From: Chungangia koreensis
GTDB taxonomy: Bacteria > Bacillota > Bacilli > Bacillales_A > Planococcaceae
Reading direction: 5' to 3'
Assembly: GCF_042651785.1 (NCBI RefSeq)
Contig: NZ_JBHSEC010000020.1
Span: 186,001 to 250,000 of the forward strand
Length of the DNA stretch: 64,000 nt
The notes under the pieces were generated by a model. It did not search any database, had not been told where the DNA came from, and saw only the letters and a program-made list of their open reading frames with translations. Below, piece after piece: positions 17,807 to 25,884 of the stretch. Both the position numbers and the translations under genes were made by a program. Position 1 is the first letter of the stretch, and every line of letters starts with the position of its first letter.

Positions 17807-17836
17807 TTGTGGGAACAAAAGGGTATCTGTTATAAT
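17807..17836 (+). promoter_or_regulatory. Candidate promoter of yhfH
   Basis: TATAAT at 17831-17836 with TTGTGG at 17807-17812, spacing 18, about 48 nt before the ATG. Confidence 0.5.
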
Positions 17837-17883
17837 ACAATAAATTAAACAGAAACAGTATTATAACAAAGGAGAGATTCCCG

Positions 17884-18009
17884 ATGATGGAAAGTATCGT
17901 TGAGTTTTTCAAAAACTTGCCTCCCAAACAGTGCGCCCACTGTGGAAAGGCAATTGAAGAACAACATGAGTGTTATGGCAATCACTGCGATCAATGCAGT
18001 GAAAAGTAA
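17884..18009 (+). CDS. yhfH: YhfH family small zinc-finger-like protein
   Basis: 41 residues, MMESIVEFFKNLPPKQC followed by CxxC, then a lone Cys in HECYG and CDQC near the end. The paired CxxC motifs imply a structural zinc ribbon. It matches the B. subtilis YhfH family in length, Cys spacing and N-terminal MxSIxEFFxNLP. AAGGAGAG at about 17870-17877 gives good spacing. Role unknown. It is flanked by lplJ (divergent) and a terminator. Confidence 0.85.
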   Translation: MMESIVEFFKNLPPKQCAHCGKAIEEQHECYGNHCDQCSEK

Positions 18010-18041
18010 TACCTCCCTCCTCCTATCTGTGTAGAACGGGC

Positions 18042-18077
18042 AAAGGCACTTCGAATAATTAATCGAAGTGCCTTTTT
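18042..18077. terminator. Terminator after yhfH
   Basis: AGGCACTTCGA pairs with TCGAAGTGCCT, followed by T residues on the plus strand and A residues before it, so it can serve both strands. Confidence 0.85.
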
Positions 18078-18169
18078 CATTTCATTTATATAGTTGGTAA
18101 TATATACAATCTTACAATGCCGAAATCCGTTTACGGCAATTCCGGAGGTTTTCCTACTGCTTGTTCAAT

Positions 18170-19144
18170 TTATTTAATTGGGATGGGTGTTTGGATTAAC
18201 GGTTGGTCTTCCCAATCAAAAGCTACTAAGAAATAGTCAGTGTTTTCCTGCAAGGTAACTCCATTAAAACGGGCATAAGAAACTTCTCCTACTTCGTTTG
18301 AATTATAAGAGGTTGAATGGATATCCAATTCTTCTTCAGATTGGATGGCAAAACGGATATCTTCTCTTTTGCTTTGTGACAAATCATAGTAGATTGTCGT
18401 AGATATAGGAGTTGACACTACTTTTTGAATCGTTACCTGATCTCCAGTAGTTAATTCCACTGTTTGTTTGAGGTCGACTATTTTTCTTTCTTTTAACATT
18501 TGCGCTTGTGATACTTCCACATGGAATGTCCACGGCTGTTCAACTTTCTCTCGTTCCCACATGTCGTAACTGATCTCCAAATTAACGAATTCTGTTTCAA
18601 CCGATTGACTTAAGTCAATATCGTTGTAAATCGTAAACATCGACGAATTTAATTCGATGGATTGGCTACCGGTTGTCACTGCGTAGTCTTCCCCATTGAT
18701 TTTCACCGTTGGCTGAATAGTTGTTTGATAATCAAAGTCGACTCCCTCAGCTGGTTCGAATGTGGCACTTAATACCACTTGCCGATCATCTAACAAAACC
18801 TCGTTCAACGTTAATTTACCAAGAGCATTTTCAGCCGTTTCGCCTATTGGTGTTTTATAAGAAGAAAAATCAAGGTTTTCACCAGGATAATTATAATCCT
18901 CAATGATTCCACCAACAAATGGCATACTGGCAATAGTCCCTCTATCAATTAAAAAAGAAAAACTGAGAACTCCAACAGCTACGGCTGCAATACTGACTTG
19001 AATCCATTTTTTCCTTCGAGTCTTAAATGACGATTTTTTTCTGATCTTCTTTAAAATTCTTCGTTGTTCCATTTGGCTAAGTGGCACATTTTCAAATTCA
19101 TTTACATCCATCTTCACGTTATTTAACTCTTTATAAACGGACAT
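18170..19144 (-). CDS. DUF4179-type anti-sigma factor
   Basis: 324 residues from ATG 19144 (AGTGAGGTG 7 nt upstream; the stop of the sigma gene is 1 nt before). A soluble N-terminal part of about 55 residues with basic KKIRKKSSFKTRRKKW, one membrane helix (IQVSIAAVAVGVLSFSFLI, about 58-76), then an extracellular region of about 240 residues. This is the layout of membrane anti-sigma factors that hold an ECF sigma factor until an envelope signal arrives. Family naming (DUF4179/DUF5643) is by resemblance; the signal is unknown. Confidence 0.75.
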   Translation of the reverse strand: MSVYKELNNVKMDVNEFENVPLSQMEQRRILKKIRKKSSFKTRRKKWIQVSIAAVAVGVLSFSFLIDRGTIASMPFVGGIIEDYNYPGENLDFSSYKTPIGETAENALGKLTLNEVLLDDRQVVLSATFEPAEGVDFDYQTTIQPTVKINGEDYAVTTGSQSIELNSSMFTIYNDIDLSQSVETEFVNLEISYDMWEREKVEQPWTFHVEVSQAQMLKERKIVDLKQTVELTTGDQVTIQKVVSTPISTTIYYDLSQSKREDIRFAIQSEEELDIHSTSYNSNEVGEVSYARFNGVTLQENTDYFLVAFDWEDQPLIQTPIPIK

Positions 19145-19145
19145 A

Positions 19146-19685
19146 TTAGAACACCTCACTTTTATGTAAAATACTTTTCAATTTTTTACGTCCGCGTGAA
19201 AGTTTGTTATGTACCCACGACTCTCTGGCATTAAATTCGTTGGCAATCTCTTTTGAGGGAACACCCTCTACGTAATATTTTTCAAAAATCGCCCGTTCTA
19301 CTTCAGGTAGTTCTTGGAGTATGTCCTCCATCGTCAATCTTTCATTATGTGAGTTGAATTGACGTGTTCGTCCATTTTTCTCTTCTAATTGACTAACTAA
19401 CTGCCCGTCTTTTACTGACTTTCTTACATAATCAATCGCCTTGTACTTGGCAATCGCTGCAATCCATTGCTTAAATTCATTTTTTTCAGGATCATACGAA
19501 TGAATATTAGACCAGATCGATAGAACGACATCTGCAAAACATTCCTCAATATCCTGCTGACTCCCGCGTAAATACTTTCGAATCATTGCATTGAGCAAAC
19601 CACCATACTGTTGCAAAACAAAGGATAAAGCTTCTTCATTCTTTAACTTAATCTGCTGGACGACATTTTCCTCTTTTACAAACAA
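19146..19685 (-). CDS. ECF-type RNA polymerase sigma factor
   Basis: About 179 residues from TTG 19685 (AAGGAGG 7 nt upstream; TTG 19691 sits too close). Region 2 is visible at about 20-85 (DIEECFADVVLSIWSNIHSYDP, FKQWIAAIAKYKAIDYVRK) and region 4 at about 120-170 (LPEVERAIFEKYYVEGVPSKEIANEF, helix-turn-helix RESWVHNKLSRGRKKL). It pairs with the anti-sigma factor encoded 1 nt downstream. It likely activates its own operon, but I could not pick out its promoter with confidence. Confidence 0.87.
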   Translation of the reverse strand: MFVKEENVVQQIKLKNEEALSFVLQQYGGLLNAMIRKYLRGSQQDIEECFADVVLSIWSNIHSYDPEKNEFKQWIAAIAKYKAIDYVRKSVKDGQLVSQLEEKNGRTRQFNSHNERLTMEDILQELPEVERAIFEKYYVEGVPSKEIANEFNARESWVHNKLSRGRKKLKSILHKSEVF

Positions 19686-19842
19686 TATCAACCCTCCTTC
19701 ACTTAGTGCTTACACCTATTAATTCGTTTGAGTTAATCAAATCCTATCAGTTCAATAATAAAACCGATAGAAAATTTCTATCGGTAAATAATTTTGCCGT
19801 TCATTTCACCAAGAGATTTTTTGAACGAACCTGATAAAAAGT

Positions 19843-19876
19843 AAAACAGCCCCGATCTACGCATCGAGGCTGTTTT
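19843..19876 (-). terminator. Terminator of the hemEHY operon
   Basis: Stem of about 14 bp (19843-19856 with 19863-19876) followed by T residues on the minus strand, about 25 nt past the hemY stop. Confidence 0.85.
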
Positions 19877-19899
19877 ACTTTTCTTGTCATGCTATTCAT

Positions 19900-21318
19900 C
19901 TATTGAAACAAATCATCCAACACTTCACGAACCGCTTTCTTACCCGAATTCACACAATCAGGCAAGCCGATTCCTTCATACGATGCACCTGCAAGCTTCA
20001 CCATCGGGAATGCTTCCTCGATCTCATGGAAACTCTTCTCGATCCGTTGCTTGTGGCCCACTGTATATTGGTGCATGGATTTCTTCCATCTCGATACCAT
20101 CGTAAATTCAGGTTCTCCGTCAATCTCGATGATTTTCCGGAGATCGTCTAACACTATTTTCTCAATCTCTTTATCTGACAAATCCACAATGGCCTCGTCA
20201 CCTTCGCGCCCTACATAGCTCCGAAGAAGGACCTTCCCTTCCGGCGTTGTAGTTGGCCACTTTCTATGGGTCCAAGTGCAAGCTGTAATGGCGAAATCGC
20301 TATTACGTGAGACGACAAAGCCGGTACCGTCGTCTTCTTGCTTCACCTGGTCTGCAGGGAATGCCATTGCCACGGTTGCTACGGTAGCTGAAGGCATCTC
20401 CTTCAACTGAGTCAGCAATCCGTATGGTTCAAACAATTCACTCACAACATGGTGTGGAGTCGCAAAAATGACAGCATCAGCAATCACACTCTGCCCATTA
20501 TTGAAAATTAAGTTGACTTGATCTTCTTCTTTTTCAATCCGCTCAACTTTGACACCTTTCAGCACAGAGCCCGGCGCTAATTTCGATTCAATGGCTTCCA
20601 CCAGTGATTCTAAACCATTTCGGAGTGTCTGGAACTGTCCCTTTACTTTGCCGGTAGGTGCTGGTGAAGTTGGACGTTTTGCAGCATTCTTACGTGTACC
20701 CAAGATTAGGCTCCGGTACTTTTGCTCCGTCTCATAGAACTGAGGATATGTGGATTGTAAGCTCAATTTGTCCAAGTCCCCAGCATATATTCCGGAAAGT
20801 AGCGGTTCCATCAAGTTTTCGACGACTTCATTGCCAAGTCTGCGCCTGAAGAACTGACCCAATGACTGATCGCCTTTTACATTCGAGCGAGGCAGCACCA
20901 AGTCTTCAAGTGCTCGAACCTTGCCACTTAACGAAAATAAGCCTGAGGAGAAAAAGTTATTTAATTCTGTTGGAATCCCCATAACCGAACCTTTCGGAAT
21001 TGGATGAAGTCGATCTTCCAAAAGAACAAAGGATTGTCCAGTTGAATTGTTTACAAGCTGGTCTGCAATTCCTACGTCCTGAGCCAGTTCTCCTATACTC
21101 TTTTTCCTCTCAAGGAATGAATCCGGACCACGTTCGATGATGAATCCGTCTTTCCGGACCGTCTGAATTTTCCCGCCGAGACGGTGTGTGGATTCCACAA
21201 GGAGAACATCCAACGGATATCCCTTTTCTTTTGCTTCCTTTTGCAAGTAGAATGCAGACGAAAGCCCTGTAATCCCGCCACCGACGACGACAACTTTTTT
21301 AGTGTCTTCCACGTTCAT
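19900..21318 (-). CDS. hemY: Coproporphyrinogen III oxidase (HemY/CgoX)
   Basis: About 472 residues. FAD-binding GGGITGLSSAFYL at about 13-25, the ESTHRLGGKIQT second dinucleotide motif, and the C-terminal GIGLPDCVNSGKKAV that closes the FAD site. In Firmicutes this soluble oxygen-dependent enzyme makes coproporphyrin III in the coproporphyrin-dependent heme route. Three start codons in a row (GTG 21324, ATG 21321, ATG 21318); the last has the best spacing from AAGAAAG. It is third in hemE-hemH-hemY. Confidence 0.93.
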   Translation of the reverse strand: MNVEDTKKVVVVGGGITGLSSAFYLQKEAKEKGYPLDVLLVESTHRLGGKIQTVRKDGFIIERGPDSFLERKKSIGELAQDVGIADQLVNNSTGQSFVLLEDRLHPIPKGSVMGIPTELNNFFSSGLFSLSGKVRALEDLVLPRSNVKGDQSLGQFFRRRLGNEVVENLMEPLLSGIYAGDLDKLSLQSTYPQFYETEQKYRSLILGTRKNAAKRPTSPAPTGKVKGQFQTLRNGLESLVEAIESKLAPGSVLKGVKVERIEKEEDQVNLIFNNGQSVIADAVIFATPHHVVSELFEPYGLLTQLKEMPSATVATVAMAFPADQVKQEDDGTGFVVSRNSDFAITACTWTHRKWPTTTPEGKVLLRSYVGREGDEAIVDLSDKEIEKIVLDDLRKIIEIDGEPEFTMVSRWKKSMHQYTVGHKQRIEKSFHEIEEAFPMVKLAGASYEGIGLPDCVNSGKKAVREVLDDLFQ

Positions 21319-21337
21319 CATCACTTTCTTAAGTTAG

Positions 21338-22267
21338 TTATCCACGGATTTTGTTCAAAACGACGTCAGCCATCGCATCGATGAACAACGGATTATCATT
21401 CGGCATAGCCGGACGGTAGTAGTTCGCGCCTACTTCTTCACATACTGTTTTACACTCATAGTCATTGTCATACAATACTTCCAAGTGTTCTGCAACGAAA
21501 CCAACTGGTGTGTATACAAAAGAGCGGTACCCTTTTTCGTTGTAAAGATCACGTGTCAAATCCTGTACGTCTGGCCCTAACCAAGGCTCGGGCGTTTGAC
21601 CGGCACTTTGCCAACCGACTTCATAGTTTTCGACTCCAGCTGCTTCCGCAATCATTTTTGCAGATTCAACTAATTGGTCTTCGTATGGATCGCCTGCTAC
21701 TTTAATCTTTTCAGGAAGCGAGTGAGCAGATACGATCAAACAAGCTTTGCTTCGTTCTTCTTCAGACATCGCATCGAATGTTTCTTTGATCTTCTCAGCC
21801 CAGTATTGAACGAATTTCGGTTCTTTGTACCAACTTTCCACTGATACAAATCTCGGTCCTCCAGCCTTTTCCGCTGTCTCCAATACACGTCCGTTGTAAG
21901 ATTTGATTGAGAAAGTTGAGAAGTGAGGCGCAAGTACGATCGAGACAGCTTCTTCGATGCCATCTTTATGCATTTGTTCCACTGCATCCTCAATGAAAGG
22001 CTCGATGTGCTTTAAGCCGATATACAACTTGAATTCCACTTCATCCTGAACTTCATTCAAACGGTCACGAAGTGCTTCTGCCTGGTTTTGCGTAATTTTA
22101 GCAAGAGGAGAAATCCCGCCAATTGCTTGGTAACGGCTCTTCAAGTCTTCTAAATGCTCTTCGCTCGGTTTGCGGCCGTGGCGGATATGTGTGTAATAGC
22201 GTTCAATATCTTCTTCTTTGTACGGCGTGCCATATGCCATCACAAGAAGTCCCATGGTTTTTTTCAT
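21338..22267 (-). CDS. hemH: Coproporphyrin III ferrochelatase (HemH/CpfC)
   Basis: 309 residues from ATG 22267, since AGAGGTG overlaps the alternative GTG at 22276. Ferrochelatase features: LLVMAYGTPY at the start, the conserved His in SAHSLPEK (about 180), and the acidic patch with Glu in PVGFVAEHLEVLYDND (about 255-270). It inserts ferrous iron into coproporphyrin III. It lies between hemE (22 nt) and hemY and is surely co-transcribed. Confidence 0.94.
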   Translation of the reverse strand: MKKTMGLLVMAYGTPYKEEDIERYYTHIRHGRKPSEEHLEDLKSRYQAIGGISPLAKITQNQAEALRDRLNEVQDEVEFKLYIGLKHIEPFIEDAVEQMHKDGIEEAVSIVLAPHFSTFSIKSYNGRVLETAEKAGGPRFVSVESWYKEPKFVQYWAEKIKETFDAMSEEERSKACLIVSAHSLPEKIKVAGDPYEDQLVESAKMIAEAAGVENYEVGWQSAGQTPEPWLGPDVQDLTRDLYNEKGYRSFVYTPVGFVAEHLEVLYDNDYECKTVCEEVGANYYRPAMPNDNPLFIDAMADVVLNKIRG

Positions 22268-22289
22268 CAGATTCACCTCTGTCAGTTAA

Positions 22290-23333
22290 TTAGGCTTTTT
22301 GCTTTGCGCTATATTCATGAATAAATGCTGTTAAACGTTTCAAAGTATCAGGATTTACATCCGGGAATACACCATGTCCTAAATTGAATATATGACCTCC
22401 GCTATGTGCAAGTCCTTGATCGATAATTTCTTTCGCACGCGCTTCAAGTACTGACCAATCTGCAAGCAATAATGTTGGATCCAAATTCCCTTGAACTGGT
22501 TTTGTAATACCCATTTTCCCTGCTTCTGCAATCGGTAATCTCCAGTCAAGACCAACTACGTCAACCGGAAGGTCATGCCAGTCCTTTGCAAGATGGCTTG
22601 CTCCCACGCCGAACTGGATAAGAGGTACACCTTCACCTCTTAGAACAGTAAAAATTCGAGTCATGACTGGTTTGATGTATTGACGGTAATCAGCTACATT
22701 CAATGCTCCTACCCAAGAATCGAAAATTTGGATTGCTTTTGCTCCTGCCGCAATTTGCGCTCTAATATCGACGATGATCATATCAGCCAATTTGTCCATC
22801 AGCTTGTACCATGCTTCCGGCTCGGAAACCATGAACGATTTCGTCTTTGCATAGTTCTTTGAAGGACCGCCTTCAATCATGTAAGAAGCAAGCGTAAATG
22901 GGGCACCCGCGAAACCGATCAGTGGAACATTCAATTGTTCAGTTGTTAAAAGTTTAATTGTTTCCAATACGAACGGAACATGCTCTTCCGGATGGAATTC
23001 ACCCAAATTCTCGATGTCCGCAACTGAGCGGATCGGATTTGAAATGACAGGTCCCACGCCATTTTTAATCTTTACGTCGATACCCATTCCTGGTAGTGGA
23101 GTTACAATGTCCTTATACAAAATTGCGGCATCCACATTGTAATTTTCCACTGGCAAACGCGATACGTAAGCACATAATTCCGGTTGGTGCGTAATCTCTT
23201 CAAGTGAATATTTTTCTTTTATTTCCCTGTATTCCGGTTGTGACCGTCCCGCCTGACGCATATACCACACAGGTGTGTGCGAAGTCTTTTCTCCACGGGC
23301 AGCCCGCAGGAGCGTGTCGTTAAAATTAGTCAT
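22290..23333 (-). CDS. hemE: Uroporphyrinogen decarboxylase
   Basis: 347 residues. The substrate-binding VWYMRQAGRSQPEYR stands at about 22-36 and the active-site Asp region follows in LYKDIVTPLPGMG; GGHIFNLGHGVFPDVNPD is near the C-terminus. It decarboxylates uroporphyrinogen III to coproporphyrinogen III in the cytosol. First gene of hemEHY. A TATAAT-like -10 lies about 25-30 nt upstream on the minus strand; the ribosome binding site is weak. Confidence 0.95.
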   Translation of the reverse strand: MTNFNDTLLRAARGEKTSHTPVWYMRQAGRSQPEYREIKEKYSLEEITHQPELCAYVSRLPVENYNVDAAILYKDIVTPLPGMGIDVKIKNGVGPVISNPIRSVADIENLGEFHPEEHVPFVLETIKLLTTEQLNVPLIGFAGAPFTLASYMIEGGPSKNYAKTKSFMVSEPEAWYKLMDKLADMIIVDIRAQIAAGAKAIQIFDSWVGALNVADYRQYIKPVMTRIFTVLRGEGVPLIQFGVGASHLAKDWHDLPVDVVGLDWRLPIAEAGKMGITKPVQGNLDPTLLLADWSVLEARAKEIIDQGLAHSGGHIFNLGHGVFPDVNPDTLKRLTAFIHEYSAKQKA

Positions 23334-23535
23334 AATCAGAAAGCCTACTTTCTACATTATAATAGTCCAATATCTATACTCGTTCCCAATATAGACGTTC
23401 TGAACAATATTGTATAGATTTGAGGGTCAAATGTCATAAATTTGCCCTTAAGTTACGCCATCATTTAGACACGAGTTGTTTTATGAGAGAAAATTAGGGA
23501 TATTATTAATAAAGAGGATCGAGGAGGTATTAGGG

Positions 23536-24054
23536 ATGAATTTTTATATTACTACTGGCACGATGACATTCATGAAATCAATCGTAGAAAAAAACAAAAA
23601 TGAATCAATTATAATGGCTCATGGTCAAGGGACTACCATCTTGTTTCACGAGACCGAAAAGAAATCACTTTTTGCGTCACCTCGACGTTATGAGGTCATC
23701 GCTTCTTCCGGACAGCTGGCACCAAAAGGTTATTTTGCATTAAATCACGTACCTGTGACCGATGAAGGAGCACCTATTTTTGAGCACCGTTTTGCATCCA
23801 GAGCAAATTCTGTTGACAACGAATACGGTTTTATTGCCTTCCGTTTGCTGCGGCCCATCGGCTTCAATACATATATTGTCTTGACGCAGTGGACTGACAG
23901 TGGGGCCTATAACCGTTGGAAAAACTCTTCTGCCTTTGCACATGCCCATAAGCAGGAGCCGGAAGTAGTCGAAAAACTGAACATTTATTCAAGCGCTTCT
24001 TACGTTTCGACCTATAAAACTGAGAAGGATGACGAGGAAGAAGAGCAGAATTGA
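23536..24054 (+). CDS. hmoB: Heme-degrading monooxygenase HmoB
   Basis: 172 residues from ATG 23536 (GAGGAGG 8 nt upstream). The ABM/IsdG-like ferredoxin fold is in the C-terminal half: FRLLRPIGFNTYIVLTQWTDSGAYNRWKNSSAFAHAH, where Asn, Trp and His are the residues expected around heme. Like B. subtilis HmoB (YhgC) it has an extra N-terminal domain, and the gene is divergent from hemE there as well. It opens the heme ring and frees iron, so synthesis and breakdown genes are neighbours. The C-terminus is an acidic tail (DDEEEEQ). Confidence 0.88.
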   Translation: MNFYITTGTMTFMKSIVEKNKNESIIMAHGQGTTILFHETEKKSLFASPRRYEVIASSGQLAPKGYFALNHVPVTDEGAPIFEHRFASRANSVDNEYGFIAFRLLRPIGFNTYIVLTQWTDSGAYNRWKNSSAFAHAHKQEPEVVEKLNIYSSASYVSTYKTEKDDEEEEQN

Positions 24055-24073
24055 TCATTTTTGATGAGGATTC

Positions 24074-24151
24074 GGTTACTACCGATTATCTTACGTTTAC
24101 TACCGATTCTGGATCGTTTACTACCGATTTTCACTTATTTACTACCGATTA
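24074..24151. repeat. 21-bp direct repeat, four copies (TTACTACCGATT core)
   Basis: TTACTACCGATT begins at 24076, 24097, 24118 and 24139, exactly 21 bp apart, with 9 bp between cores that vary. It lies just past hmoB. No start codon with a ribosome binding site uses it. The spacers are far too short for a CRISPR array. Confidence 0.85.
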
Positions 24152-24220
24152 TGAATAAAACCTCAAATAGATTTACTGATTTACATTTCCCATTGGAGAA
24201 ACTTTAATAGTACGTCCATT

Positions 24221-24252
24221 AAAGCAAAACGCGATTGTGTTTTGCTTTTTTC
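24221..24252 (+). terminator. Terminator after hmoB
   Basis: AAAGCAAAAC (24221-24230) pairs with GTTTTGCTTT (24239-24248) and runs into T residues. The 24055-24367 gap holds only this, the repeat array and the next promoter. Confidence 0.8.
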
Positions 24253-24367
24253 TGTTTATTAATCGCCGGCTTTACCTCACTCTTTAGTTTTAGCTACTAT
24301 TCTTAATTTTTGTGAAATATAATAATAGTATCAGTTCTAATCAACAAGTTGAACAGGAGGCGTCGTA

Positions 24368-25540
24368 GTGGAACAATTATTCGAGAAATTAAAAGCGAAC
24401 TATGATGAAATGGTTTCGATCAGAAGATATCTACATATGCATCCGGAATTATCCTTCCAGGAGACGGAAACGGGAAAATACATAAAAGGGTTCTACGAAG
24501 CGCTTGGCATACCGTATGAAGGAAATATTGGCGGAATGAACGGCGTTGTGGCTCGTGTGAAAGGTGCTAAACCCGGCAAGACGGTGGCACTGCGAGCAGA
24601 CTTTGACGCACTACCGATCCAAGAAGAAAATGAAGTTCCTTATAAATCGACTGTACCAGGCGTCATGCATGCATGCGGACATGATGCTCATACCGCTACT
24701 TTGCTTGTATTAGCTAAGGTCCTAAATGAAATAAAAGATCAGCTCTCAGGGGAATATGTCATGATTCATCAGCCTGCTGAGGAATACGCACCAGGTGGCG
24801 CCAAGCCAATGATTGATGCAGGCGTGTTAGAAGGAGTAGACGTCATCTTCGGCACACATTTATGGTCGACAACCCCTTTCAGCACGATTGAATACCGGGT
24901 CGGCCCAATGATGGCCGCTCCCGATCGGTTTGAAATCACAATCCAGGGAAAAGGCGGACATGGGGCCATGCCTGAACAGACGAAAGATGCAGTCGTGATC
25001 GGTTCACAACTCGTTACCAACCTTCAACAGATTGTCTCCCGTAGAGTCAGTGCGGCCGATACTGCTGTTGTCACAGTCGCATCCTTTATAGCCGACAACG
25101 CATTCAATGTTATTGCGGATGATGCTAAAATGACTGGTACAGTCCGTACTTTTAAGGAAGAAGTTCAGGGGAAAATCAAAAATGAAATGGAAAGAATTAT
25201 TGAAGGAACCTGTATCGCTGCAGATGCTACCTACCAATTTGACTATCAATACGGTTACCCCCCACTGGTTAACCATGAAAAGGAAACACTCCTTGTCAAA
25301 GAACTTGCTGCGACCATCCCGGGAGTTACGGAAGTTCGGGAAGCCCCTCTTGTAATGGCTGGTGAGGATTTTTCATATTACCTACAAAACGTTCCCGGTA
25401 CTTACTTCTTTACGGGTGCAAAACCGGAAGGAGAAGCTTATCCACATCACCATCCAAAGTTTACTATCGATGAGCGTGCAATGCTGATCGCAGCAAAAAC
25501 GTTAGGATCTGCAGCCATTAACTATCAACATGTAGAATGA
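24368..25540 (+). CDS. M20D family N-acyl-L-amino acid amidohydrolase
   Basis: 390 residues from GTG 24368 (AGGAGG upstream). Metal ligands and general base are visible: HMHPELSFQE, ADFDALPIQEE, HACGHDAHTA, the catalytic Glu pair in HQPAEEYAPGG, GTHLW, and the last His in the HHHPKFTID stretch. The dimerisation insert begins near 180 (KGGHGAMPEQ). Such enzymes free amino acids from N-acetyl or other N-acyl forms; B. subtilis YhaA/AmaA and YtnL are relatives. The next gene is under a glutamine-type T-box, a possible link that is only positional. Confidence 0.88.
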   Translation: MEQLFEKLKANYDEMVSIRRYLHMHPELSFQETETGKYIKGFYEALGIPYEGNIGGMNGVVARVKGAKPGKTVALRADFDALPIQEENEVPYKSTVPGVMHACGHDAHTATLLVLAKVLNEIKDQLSGEYVMIHQPAEEYAPGGAKPMIDAGVLEGVDVIFGTHLWSTTPFSTIEYRVGPMMAAPDRFEITIQGKGGHGAMPEQTKDAVVIGSQLVTNLQQIVSRRVSAADTAVVTVASFIADNAFNVIADDAKMTGTVRTFKEEVQGKIKNEMERIIEGTCIAADATYQFDYQYGYPPLVNHEKETLLVKELAATIPGVTEVREAPLVMAGEDFSYYLQNVPGTYFFTGAKPEGEAYPHHHPKFTIDERAMLIAAKTLGSAAINYQHVE

Positions 25541-25599
25541 AAATAATGGTTGCTAATTGATAAGGCGTTTCTTATAATTCAATATAATCTAAATTTAAA

Positions 25600-25867
25600 T
25601 GCGATGATGAGAAGAGTAGAATGACTCCTTTTCTTGAACAGAGAGCCCCGGCAGCTGAAAAGGGGTAAGAGAAGATTGTTCGAACCAAGCCTCTGAGCAG
25701 TACATCGGATCACTAGTGATGATGTAACGGGAGCTCCTGTTATAGAGCAAAGGTATACGCATTTTCCGCTGTACCGGATAAGGTTAATAGATCCAGTCTA
25801 TTAACAAAATGGTGTGGCACCACGATGAATAATCGTCTCCAGGATACTAATCCTGGGGACTTTTTTT
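25600..25867 (+). ncRNA. T-box riboswitch, specifier probably CAA (Gln)
   Basis: Stem I: AGTA-box GAAGAGTA near 25611-25618, helix CTTTTCTT (25628-25635) with AAGAGAAG (25667-25674), AG-bulge AGAGAGCC, and apical CCCC/GGGG around GGCAGCTGAAAA. The specifier strand is GAAC-CAA-GCCTCTGAG, with CAA at 25686-25688. The T-box GGTGTGGCACCACG is at 25811-25824. Its terminator pairs 25835-25844 with 25851-25860, before seven T residues. UGGC (25815-25818) would pair with a tRNA ending GCCA, as in tRNA-Gln with G at position 73. Alternative registers (CCA Pro, ACC Thr) fit that base less well. Confidence 0.9.
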
Positions 25868-25884
25868 ATTTTAAGGAGGAATTG

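Noticed and set aside
24074..24151. CRISPR-like array
   Set aside because: The 12-bp cores and 9-bp spacers are far below CRISPR unit sizes, and no cas gene is in the window. The same holds for 16608 and 53241.
25825..25884. Longer start for the MFS gene at 25825
   Set aside because: That ATG lies in the T-box antiterminator region; the AAGGAGG site fits 25885.
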